From: Artemisia argyi
Taxonomy: Eukaryota; Streptophyta; Magnoliopsida; Asterales; Asteraceae
Assembly (NCBI GenBank): GCA_030686995.1
Contig: CM060693.1
Location: 113,593,728-113,657,727, forward strand
Reading direction: 5' to 3'
Length of the DNA: 64,000 nucleotides
The notes below the pieces were generated by a model, which searched no databases, was not told the origin of the DNA, and worked only from the letters and a program-made list of their open reading frames with translations. Of this stretch, positions 1-9,134 are shown piece after piece. The first letter of the stretch is position 1. Each line of letters starts with the position of its first letter. A program made the translations under genes and the position numbers.

Positions 1-587
1 AAGAAAAAAAAAATAGAAAAAGAAAAAGAGAAAAAACATACGGACTACCATCCCGTTTCATTCTATGTTTATTTTATGTTTTTGTTATTTTTCATTTATT
101 AGCTTAAGTCGAGTCTAGTCTTGGCTTAGCAACGCCACATTGTACATGTAATTAACCAAGATTGTTAACTCGCCACCAGTAAAAACTTCATTTATCCAAC
201 AAAATCGTGTATTTCATATCCCTACACCTAACGTTACAACCCTTTAAAAGACCCCTTTGATAGTTTATCCTAGGTGCTTACGCCATGTGGTGGAGGTTTG
301 ATCCTTTCCCAAGCCTATGGTAATCTATTTTGCTATGACAGGTAGTGAGAGATATCTTCCGTTTCCATATTGTAATTTATACTTTATTACACCCGAGAGA
401 TGTGAGTATCTAAACACTATTTGTGAGGTGCTTGTGTATAACCTCCGTGCTTGTCTTTGGTCTTTAGTGGAACGATTATTTGTTGTAATTACTTTTATAT
501 TAGTGTTAAATGACCCCTAACTTGTATTTTGAGTAGAATAAAAGCGCATTTGCTTGAGGACAAGCAAATCTCAAGTGTAAGGGTATA
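1..587 (+). mobile_element. 3' non-coding end of a Ty3/Gypsy (Tat/Athila-like) element
   Basis: This is the tail of an LTR element whose body lies left of the window. Near 551-583 there is a GAGGACAAGC motif followed by AAGTGTAAGGG. This arrangement is usual just before the 3' LTR of plant Tat/Athila elements, where it acts as the polypurine-tract region. A 67-codon ORF at 317-520 has no family I recognise and is probably fortuitous. No pol or env-like coding is visible here. Assignment to Tat/Athila rests on the motif alone. Confidence 0.6.
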
Positions 588-2000
588 TGATGAGGCGAAA
601 AATGAACCACTTTTAGGGGGTCATTTAAGCCCGGAATTGACTTTATTTGATCAAATATTGCCCTAAATCGTTCCTTTTGTGATTTTAGGTACTTTGGGAG
701 TGAAATCTGGAAAAAGAAGCAATTCGGACGTTTTTGGAGCATAAAAGTGAAGAAAACGCCAAAGTCTTAATTTTCCTTGCTGGGAACAGTAGATGACGGA
801 GTCAAGAAAGAATCCTTGACGGCGTCAAGAGCAAATTTCCATGACGATCCAGTACAGATTTGATGGCGTCACGAAGTAGGGCGTCAAGAGTAAAATTCAT
901 GACGGCCTGGAAATGCACAATACATGACGGCGTCAAAAGTAGATCAAGGCAGTCCGAGAAGAGTTTTGGCGGCGAGGTGACGGCGTCACAAGATTGGTCT
1001 TGACGCCGTCAGACCCTATTTCCTATATATAGTTTTCTAATTTTCACATTAAAAAAAGAGAAGTTTTGGAGAAACCCTAAGTACGAACTTGGTGCGAATT
1101 TTACAGGTTTTTCAAGGGTTCTAAGCCCTTGATACCTTTCATGTGTAACTGAGATAAGTATTCTTTTAATTCAATCAATATGTCTATGTGTTGGTTGTCT
1201 ATATCTTGTTCTTGTCTTAATTCCATCATGCTAGGCTAGATCTATCTTGTGTTTGCTTGGATCTAATGAAACCTAGATGTTAATTATGTATTGATTACTT
1301 GTTTATAATTGTATTGGATGAATGAATTTGATGTTAGGCTTAAGAAAACTGGCAGATCCCCAAATGGTAACATGCTTGAACGTCTTAAGAAACATGAACC
1401 GATGAGCACTAGGTTTTTATTGGTTGTATTTAATGCATGAGCCACTGTTTATAATCCATATGGTTGTGCTGGGCATGATATAGGAGGAGATAAGAGCTCA
1501 TAGAATTGAGGAGTTAAGTGCGCCACCCCATGAATGATATTAAGGAATACAATCCGTCATCCATTCAACTATAACAAGTAATTAACGTGTAAAAGATGTC
1601 TAGGGAGTAGTGAAATCTAAGTAAACACATTTTCTCCACTTATTGCTCACAACCTTAGTATAATTTAGTTTATTTTCATTTCTAGTATTTTATTTTGATT
1701 GCATCTTTAGTATTGAGTTAGTTGACTAGCAACTAATTCCGCCCCAAATCCTTCAAACATGAGATTTTACTTGCTTTCTAAAAAATATAAAGATACAAAA
1801 ATAATCATCCTTCACCTTTAGAACTAGTATTTAGGTTTTCTAATCCTAGCGACACTATTCCTAGCTGAACGATCAATCCCCCGGTACTTGTCACTATACT
1901 ATACTACAACGATCAGGTACACTGCCTGGTGGGGGTTGTAAGCTTCTCAAGATCTATTGAGAGGTAAAGCCTGGTGCGATTCCCACGTATCAAAATATTT
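588..2000 (+). repeat. 3' LTR of the left-hand Gypsy element (right end approximate)
   Basis: The LTR appears to start at TGATGAGG (588), directly after the polypurine-like tract. It contains a TATA box at 1024-1031, then a leader-like stretch. The right end is placed near CGTATCA (about 1998) but is uncertain, because the partner LTR is outside the window and no target duplication can be checked. Sequence from 2000 to 2110 may still belong to it. Confidence 0.55.
794..1031 (+). promoter_or_regulatory. LTR promoter with an array of TGACGGCGTCA palindromes and a TATA box
   Basis: The palindrome TGACGGCGTCA, or a one-base variant, occurs at 794-804, 817-827, 861-871, 925-935, 978-988 and 1001-1011. 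Half sites (TGACG or CGTCA) lie at 842-846, 882-886 and 900-904. The last copy ends 12 bases before the TATA box (1024-1031). TGACG is the core bound by plant TGA-class bZIP factors (as-1 type elements), so a bZIP-responsive LTR promoter is inferred. Binding is not shown. Confidence 0.6.
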
Positions 2001-2112
2001 TCACCAAAATTCTTTCCGGTGCTTTATTTATTAATTTTCTAGCCAACTTGAATGTTCAAAGAATTTCCGCTCAAACTACGAGGTGTATTAGCATTGGATA
2101 TATTGTTTGATA

Positions 2113-2367
2113 CTCCCTCCGTCCCTTATTAAATGTCCACTATTGACTTTTTGAGTCTTTTTTCATTAACTTTGACCTTAAATATTTTTATTTGTATTAT
2201 ATGATACTTGATAAAAATTATGTTAATGAAAAGTACATTTAAAACACAATTCATTCATATATTTTGCATCATGTATTATATATCATAAATAAAAATATTA
2301 AAGGTCAAAGTTAATGAAAAAAGACTCAAAAAGTCAATAGTGGACATTTAATAAGGGACGGAGGGAG
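2113..2367. mobile_element. Stowaway (Tc1/mariner) MITE
   Basis: A 255-bp element with terminal inverted repeats that begin CTCCCTCCGTCCC, the classic Stowaway terminus. The inverted arms run about 77 bases with only one or two mismatches, leaving a central loop of roughly 100 bases. It is flanked on both sides by TA (2111-2112 and 2368-2369), the target duplication of this superfamily. There is no coding capacity, so it moved with a transposase supplied in trans. Confidence 0.95.
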
Positions 2368-2369
2368 TA

Positions 2370-3608
2370 TAACATTTCATGAGGGCTTATCTGTGTTCCA
2401 AGTCTTGTAGTATTATATATGAACTGATATTGGTAATTAATGAAAAATGGAAAATTACCAATTCTAAAAAAATCATAGATGATACGATGTGATAAAAAAA
2501 AACTTATATATTTTAAGATTTTTGTACATTATCTCATTGAGTCTACACAATTCCTACATGCGTTGTACTTGAATCGTGATACATAGCAGTATCAACAACA
2601 TCAACAATACACTTGATCTCATCGGAGCGAGGTATGAGAAAACAATATCCGATGTGAGAGCGAGGTATGGGGATGTAGACAATATCACCCCTACCCGAGA
2701 TAAATGGATTGATTCCGGTAGTCTCCCGTGAGTTTTATGACATGAAAGTCGAGCTCTAGGACATATATATTACGACTCGTTTTATATGGCTTCGAGCTAA
2801 TTAAGTTAATAAACTAATTCCTTTAACCGAGCCCTTAATTAAGATAAAAAAAAAAACAACTACTACTATAAACAAACATCGAGCTTTTGTGCAAACAATG
2901 AAAAAACATTCAAGAACTCAAGTTCGAACATGATTTTGAAAATTTTGTTCGAGATCAAGCCATGTAAATTTTAAATGAGCCGGGCCCAAATTGCCTAAAA
3001 CTCGACTGCTTTGTTTGTTAACACCCTTAATGATACATTAAATGAACAAACAATACAATGAATCTGTAGTACTTCAAAAGATTTAGCTCAATTACAATAT
3101 CATGAACTCGATCTTGGATCAAATGATTTAAAAGACAAAAATTACAACCAAAACTAGCATTGGGTGTCACAATGGTCTACCCTAAGAAGTTTCTATCATG
3201 AGTTTACCGAACTTCGTACTCATTATATATTAATAACAAATCTATCTATTTGAAGCACCATGTAGAATAAGATGTTCTGTTCAACTTTCAGCATCATGCC
3301 AATGACAGTTGATTTTCTTGTGGAAAACTTAAGAACACCAAGATTGTTGAGATTGATGTCCTTTTCAAAGCAGTTATATACGCCAACTAATTATAATATT
3401 TTTTTCATTAATAATATACGGTAGGAATATTGATACAATCATAATAAAAACCTGATATTTTAAATTATTCTTAATATATTATGTCAAATTCCTCCAGATA
3501 ATTTAATATTCTGCATGGAATTCATTTTGTTTAACAACAACAAAATTTAAGTTAAAAACTAGTTCTACCTGGAAAACTATAGATATCATAATATAATGTA
3601 GTTTGCAA
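2370..3608. other. Intergenic sequence downstream of the MYB gene
   Basis: No gene is visible. Around 2630-2740, text resembling the 3' part of a plant SINE (a GGTATGGGGATGTAGACAATATCACCCC-like stretch) may be an old SINE remnant. At 3019-3034, TGTTAACACCCTTAA resembles one end of a hAT-type element, but no partner end was found. The remainder is AT-rich sequence without recognisable features. Confidence 0.5.
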
Positions 3609-5110
3609 TCAAGAAGAAATTCCCACGCCAAGAAAATCTATGAAAGGTATATCATCATGCTTAATGGCTTTATCGTCTTCTTTTTCATTACTAATTTCTG
3701 GCATCTTCACCAACGATTGCATGCTATGATTGCTTCTGAAAGGGCTTGCATATGTAACCGTCTTGTAAATTTGAGAGTCGCTAGAGACTCTATTTCCTCC
3801 ATAACAATTCCCGAAGAATGAAAGGTCCAACGAGCTATTTGAACATTGCGTATTACCATCATGATATAGTAGAGAACCAAATGAATCTTTACCTTGTTGC
3901 TTTCCAATCAAATTCATTGACGTTGATCTCTTGGCTGTCAACATAGTTGCCGGTCTCATAAAATTCCATGAATTAATCTTTTCTTTATTTTCATTTTCGA
4001 ATTTGAGAAAGAACTTTGAACTAGAACTTTCATCAGAGCTCAATCGCCGTCGGTGTACACCGTTATTAAAACTAGTGAGACAATGTAAACTATCTTCATA
4101 CCTTGTCGACATATCACAAATCTTGGATTTTTCCCTTTGTTTTCTGGCCATAACTACATGCCAGTGATTCTTGACGGCATTATCAGTTCGACCAGGAAAT
4201 AATCTTGAGATAAGGGCCCACTTGTTTCCATGTACCCGATGAGCTGCTAATAGGCGTTCTTCTTCTTCTTCGCTAAATGGTCTTCGGTTTATTCTTGGAT
4301 CAAGTTGGTTAAACCATCTCAATCTGCAACTCTTTCCTGCATATTTTAGCAATATGCATATGGCAATTAACCAACTATCATAAATTATATCTTCTTTTAC
4401 GAGTAAAAAGTTTTCTGGTGTGAAAATCAAACCCAAATTATATTAAGGTCATTTTCCCAAATTAAACTTGACAAGATTTTATACCAACAAATCGTTGTTT
4501 GAGAAAAGATACGTCTAATAAAAAGTTATATGGATGTGATAAACTACGCTTTACGAAAACCGGCCGGTTTAACTACTTAATTAGTTCTAAGTGTTCAAAC
4601 ATGTTACACAAATTATAATAAAATAAAATAAAAAGAGTTATAAACTATATCTTATCTAGGAAAAAGGGCATATAAGGATATGAAAGATTATACAAACGGT
4701 TTCTTTAATAAAGAAATTTAAACACAAAAAATATATTTGAGATATATTTAAGAGATTAATTAATATCCTTAATTGCTTGCTTGCGGAGTATAACAAAGTT
4801 ATTTGAGATATAATTGTAACAACAAAATAAATCAGTTGGATCATACCAATATATTTGCAACAAAATAATTGAATACATGATTAACAAACTGATAATAAAA
4901 TCATGGTGATCGATGAACGTACAATCGAAGATGATATATGTATAAAATACCTGATCTCCCTTGAAGCTTCTCGGCGATAGAGTTCCAGTTCTGAGGACCA
5001 TATCGTTGAACAAGCTGCCGAAGTTTTTCATCCTCGGCTGGTCTCCAATGGCCTCTAGGACACGTTCTTGCATAATCGTTTGAGCCGCCAGCAGCAACGG
5101 CTTCGTCCAT
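3609..5110 (-). CDS. R2R3-MYB transcription factor, subgroup 21 (MYB52/54/56-like)
   Basis: Two exons: 5110-4951 and 4336-3609, separated by a 614-bp GT-AG intron (4950-4337) that interrupts the glycine codon of GRSG/KSCR. The spliced product is 295 residues. R2 has Trp at residues 22, 42 and 61. R3 has Phe74, Trp93 and Trp112, so both DNA-binding repeats look complete. The motifs [31 protein letters not shown] and the C-terminal FIDFLGVG are typical of Arabidopsis subgroup 21 (MYB52, MYB54, MYB56 and relatives). Family members are nuclear regulators of secondary-wall and pectin genes, seed-coat cells and organ boundaries; which role applies here cannot be read from sequence. The ATG at 5110 starts a frame running straight into R2. 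No stop or frameshift was found, and it is the only plausibly functional host gene in the window. Confidence 0.93.
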
Positions 5111-5400
5111 GCTGAGACTTTGTCAAAGAAAAGAAAAATTAAGGTGGAAACACAACGTGTAGATGAAGATTTTATAGGAAAGTGGGTTGGTTTAGGGTTA
5201 CGGATAGACAGTCACTTTTGTTGGTTTTGCACGACACTTTCTATATCAATCATTTTTTCTTTTTTGGCTTATGAAGACTTGTTTGTGTGTAATTGTTTAC
5301 CTATATAGTATTATACTGGTGGCTTTTCTTGTTTTTGACTAATGCTTTCTTTCTACTTTTATTATTTCCTAATTCCTATCCTCTATATATATAGGTACAT
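5111..5400 (-). promoter_or_regulatory. Putative MYB 5' UTR and core promoter
   Basis: Upstream of the MYB start codon (reading the minus strand) two TATA-like stretches are seen: CTATATAG at about 5303-5309, and TATATATA at about 5383-5392, some 275 bases before the ATG. Either could be the core promoter; the second is the stronger match. A SINE begins about 90 bases further upstream. The transcription start is not determinable from sequence. Confidence 0.35.
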
Positions 5401-5487
5401 ATATACTCGTAATAAAAAAATTAACGCTTGCACTAATTGTTATGAAACCCTAGAACTAAATATAACAAATTACTGATTTTCAGTAAG

Positions 5488-5732
5488 AACAAGTAGGGTT
5501 GGATCAGTTGGAAAAACTCCTTGCCTCTTAACCTAGAGGTCAAGGGTTCGATCCTCACTCCCTACAAAAGGCCGGAGGTCCTTTTCTACCTTTGGTAGAA
5601 CCGGAAGCAGCCTCTCTACCTTAGGTAGGGGTATGGTTGTCTACGTCTCAACCTCCCCCATACACCGTGGAAGACGGTATTGGGACCCATAACCCGTGGA
5701 AGACGGTATTGGGAGTTACTTTACTTTTTACT
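5488..5732 (+). mobile_element. tRNA-derived SINE with an 18-bp target duplication
   Basis: Pol III box A (TGGATCAGTTGG, 5500-5511) and box B (GGTTCGATCC, 5545-5554) are present with normal spacing, followed by a tRNA-unrelated body. The body includes a GGTATGGTTGTCTACGTC stretch seen in plant SINEs and an internal duplication of CCGTGGAAGACGGTATTGGGA. The 3' tail is a TTACTTTACTTT repeat. Identical 18-bp direct repeats (TTACTGATTTTCAGTAAG) flank it at 5470-5487 and 5733-5750, showing LINE-type target-primed insertion. It lies about 380 bases upstream of the MYB start codon. The long intact duplication suggests a fairly young insertion. Confidence 0.93.
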
Positions 5733-5750
5733 TTACTGATTTTCAGTAAG

Positions 5751-6733
5751 CTATGTTGGGGTTTCTTAGATTATAACCACCGTAAACCTAATAAGTTATG
5801 TAAACCAATTAGGTAATATGGTTGTTCATAATACGTATGTAATATTCATTATACTCACATCTGATCCATAGATGAGTTAACTTGCTATGAAAACAAGTGA
5901 TTTTAATGTTGCGTTTCTTATTGTCGGTTGTAGTCAACTTAAATTAATATTCAATTTTTTGTTAACTGTTGGTCATTTTCATTTTCTACAAATATTCTGA
6001 ATTTAATTATTAGGGGTTAAACGTCGGATTTAGTGAATACAAAGTGTTAACTAAATTTCTTTTTCACACCAAACTCTACACCCTTGTCGTTCACGATCAT
6101 CGCACCCTTAATTACCTAGCACGAGCAATCTCCAAAACAAATCAGTCATGGCCAAAACATCATGGTATAGTAACATACCAAGATATATACTACTGACGTA
6201 CACTTTTTAAAGATCACTGCCTTAACAATGTAAAGGCACCCACTAAAACAGCAGAATCAATCAAACTATGAACCATAGCTAAGAAACACACGTACAGTAG
6301 CTATCGATCACTCTCTGGCATGCCATCGCCTTTAACTTAAATATTCATTGTTCCAAAACTTGCATAATTTGGCCCCTGTTAGTCCCAAATATATGTTACT
6401 TTTTGTTTTATAAACACTTTCCATTTCGGAAATAGAATCACTCACTCACAAATACTCTTTGATTAGATGGATTAATTAAAAGCTTTCATTCATTATTCTC
6501 GCAAATCCATCTGTAGCTTGTTTCTTCTGGCTTCTTGCTAGACAATAAGCAACTACCATTCGAAAAATATATATTGAAGGATGTTGGAATGTCTCATTCA
6601 ATAAAATAGCATAGTACGGAGTAATATTTTTCTTGGGGTGGAGAAACACTTAGTATTTAACATACTTTCGAGCAAGCCTTATTATCCTCGATTTGTGATC
6701 AAATCGTCAAGCCTCCAATAAAGATCCAAAGCT
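5751..6733. other. Intergenic, no feature seen
   Basis: AT-rich sequence between the SINE and the hAT MITE. No coding frame, RNA gene or repeat with recognisable ends was found. Confidence 0.6.
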
Positions 6734-6741
6734 ACTACGGT

Positions 6742-6945
6742 CAGTGGCGAAGCTTGGATTTTGTAAGTGGGGGGTCGGGATCTAAATTTTTTTTCCTAAG
6801 GCTATATTTCAGGTATACCGAAATTTTTGGGGGGTCGAAACCGAATATACCGAAATTTTTCTACACGAAAACTATATACTCCCTACATCGCAAAAAAAAT
6901 TTCGGGGGGTCGGGTGCCCCCGGCCCCTATGAAGCTTCGCTCCTG
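6742..6945. mobile_element. hAT-type MITE with 8-bp target duplication
   Basis: A 204-bp element starting CAGTGGCGAAGCTT and ending AAGCTTCGCTCCTG, which is its inverted copy with two mismatches. The perfect 8-bp duplication ACTACGGT flanks it at 6734-6741 and 6946-6953, the length diagnostic of hAT elements. Inside are repeated GGGGGGTCG runs and no transposase, so it is non-autonomous. An 84-codon frame across it is a by-product. Confidence 0.92.
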
Positions 6946-6953
6946 ACTACGGT

Positions 6954-8393
6954 GAAGGAGATCGTTCCAACCAATTCTAGTTCGATACAATCCTCAAACA
7001 ATAATTAAGCTGTTAGGGATGGGAGTATATATAACCTATTGGCAGCTTCTTGATTGCCATTTGGTAATATATATTGGGCTTCTTGTTGTCAGTAATTTGA
7101 ACTGCTCGCACATGTATATGCTTCTCGAATATTGAATGTACATAAACTAGAATATTGATATGTTTTAAAATATAAGTTCTTGTAAATTCAATGTACATAA
7201 ACTAGAATATTGATATGTTTTAAAATAAAAGTATAACGCGGGGAGTTTTATTTGCATGTATCCTCATTTTCTATTAGTTATAACCAGGGTGCTCATGCGT
7301 TGCGGCGGCAGACACTTTGAAATAAAATTTTCAGTGAATCATGGTTTTAGTATACAATCACAATGTTTTTCATTTTACAATTGTAATAATTAATATTTTA
7401 GCGAGCAATGTTTTTCGTTGTTCAAAATGACTAGTTGATTTATATAAAGTTATGCTTTATGGATAGGGGTGTTCAAAAAATCATAGAAACTGAGCCGAGC
7501 TGCTCAATCTGATGAAAAACCCGAAGCCGAACTCTCTTTCCACGGTTTGATTTCGGCTTTTATTTTCAAATATCTATAGTTACACGAACCAAACCGTGTA
7601 TAATATACGTATAGTTTTTAAATATATATTTATTAAAGTGTACGTACAATGATTGACTATGTATTCAAAGTTAATATTTTTTTTACATGTTTTAAATGAC
7701 TTAGATGTTTTGTTTGTTGTGTTTTTTGGATTGCACTTTATGCTTTATTAGTTGTAATACTTAATATTGTATTAATAAGATGTCTTGGTGCATCAAATAG
7801 AGGGAATACGATCCCTACATTATATGTAGAACATATATGCATGTTGATTGTAGTCATTTGCAAGGATTTGAGTTTTAGTTAAATACCGAAAGAGGACGAC
7901 ACGATAATTAACTATTGCTCAATAAGGCACTAATGCGTAAAATCTTGAATTAAAGTTGTAAAAAGTACTATAGAGCATGGTGTTATTTAGTTAAGTTGAT
8001 TACATGATAACAAAATATTATTCTTTGCTCGACTTAATTTTTTGTGAATCCTAGGTCTCGATGGTGATAGTTCTAGCAACGATGTGGGGTAAACTAACAT
8101 CAGTAAAACTGTTATAATTAAGATGTACACATAAAAAAATAAAAAATAAATAAAAATAAAAAATAAAAAATAAAAAAGGATAAATGGAAAAACGGTACAT
8201 AGATGATAGATCCTATATTCTTCATATGATGTGACATAGTAACCAACAAGTATATTTCTGATTAATTTGGCTAGCACTATAAGACTTACGGTTGTTAAAA
8301 TAGTCTTCCTTGCTCCGTTATAAAAGCAGGTAAATGATTTGCAAATCATAGTATTGACAAACACATCAAGAAAAAAATAAATAAAATAAAGAG
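6954..8393. other. Intergenic with simple-sequence stretches
   Basis: No gene recognised. The stretch 8131-8178 is A-rich with AAAATAAA repeats, and short frames here reflect low complexity. At about 7467, TAGGGGTGTTCA resembles a hAT terminus, but no second end or duplication is visible. Confidence 0.5.
7136..7227. repeat. Short tandem duplication, 55-bp period
   Basis: The string ATGTACATAAACTAGAATAT and the 16 bases that follow occur at 7136 and again 55 bases later at 7191, with no mismatch over about 36 bases. A local duplication without coding content. Confidence 0.9.
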
Positions 8394-8674
8394 TAAAAGC
8401 TATAAATGTTTAATGTACTCAAAAAACGACCCATTCTACTACACACTATACTCTTTTTATTGTCATTTTTATTAATAATGTTCATGCTAGTTGTCATAAT
8501 GACTAACAATATGTTTCTCTCTTACACAAAAAGACTTAAATACTCTTTTCTTCATTTAAGTCGATCTATGATAAAAGCTATAATGCTTAACGTACGTACA
8601 AAAACAACTCATTCTGCATACTATACTTTTTTATTGTCATTCTTCTAAACAATGTTCACGTCAGTTGTTATAAT
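8394..8674. repeat. Diverged tandem duplication, about 180-bp period
   Basis: The block 8394-8502 is repeated in diverged form at 8573-8674. Both start AAAAGCTATAA, run through ACTATACT and TTTATTGTCATT, and end in GTTNTCATAATG-like text. The 80-codon frame at 8406-8648 lies across the duplication and is not recognised as a gene. Confidence 0.75.
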
Positions 8675-8811
8675 GCCTACAAAATCCATGTTCATATTTA
8701 ACTGGAAAATACATGTTCATATTTGACTGAAAAATTTGTGTTCTAATTAAGTTCTAATCTGACAGGATGTAGTGATTTAAGGTATTCAAATTAGTGGATT
8801 CTCTTCGATGG

Positions 8812-9133
8812 ATACCGCATGTATTAGACAGAGCGTGAAAGTAACCATGATGTTTTCACCATTGCCCAACTTAGCAGTAGCTACAAACTGTCAATCGGTA
8901 CTTGATGCAGCCACAATTGTTATCTAAGGTGCTATATATGATTTGTACGATGAAATGTTGTATGGACCCTCATTTTCTCCTAAGAAAGCAGTGAATATAC
9001 TATTTTTCATTGCATGAAAAGCTCTGGTCGCCATTAAATCTTTGAAAAACTTTCTTGGATATCCACCGATTAACACGGATATTACATCCACCCCATCAGT
9101 GATCGCCATGTCGAATCCAGCTAATAGATCCAT
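8812..9133 (-). pseudogene. Subtilisin-like serine protease (subtilase) fragment
   Basis: Reading the minus strand from 9133, the frame gives DLLAGFDMAITDGVDVIS, then an AFHAMK stretch and GENEGP. These match the block after the catalytic His of plant subtilases, which are secreted peptidases of the cell wall. After an in-frame TAG at 8924-8926 (usually Trp) the same frame continues with VAASSTD, a TGA at 8891-8893 (usually Arg), and QFVATAKLGNGENIM, again typical of the family. Homology fades near 8812. It stops abruptly at 9133, where the Athila-like LTR seems to begin, so insertion into an old subtilase copy is likely. The catalytic His and Ser regions are not in the window. Confidence 0.85.
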
Positions 9134-9134
9134 G

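Noticed and set aside
317..520. 67-codon plus-strand frame
   Set aside because: Lies in the 3' non-coding end of a Gypsy element and matches no family I know.
2740..3035. Possible hAT remnant ending TGTTAACACCCTTAA
   Set aside because: Only one end seen; no inverted partner or 8-bp duplication found.
7464..7620. TAGGGGTGTTCA, a hAT-like terminus
   Set aside because: No second end or target duplication within reach.
8406..8648. 80-codon hydrophobic frame that could pass for a membrane protein
   Set aside because: Spans a diverged tandem duplication of AT-rich DNA; the hydrophobicity follows from T-rich codons.
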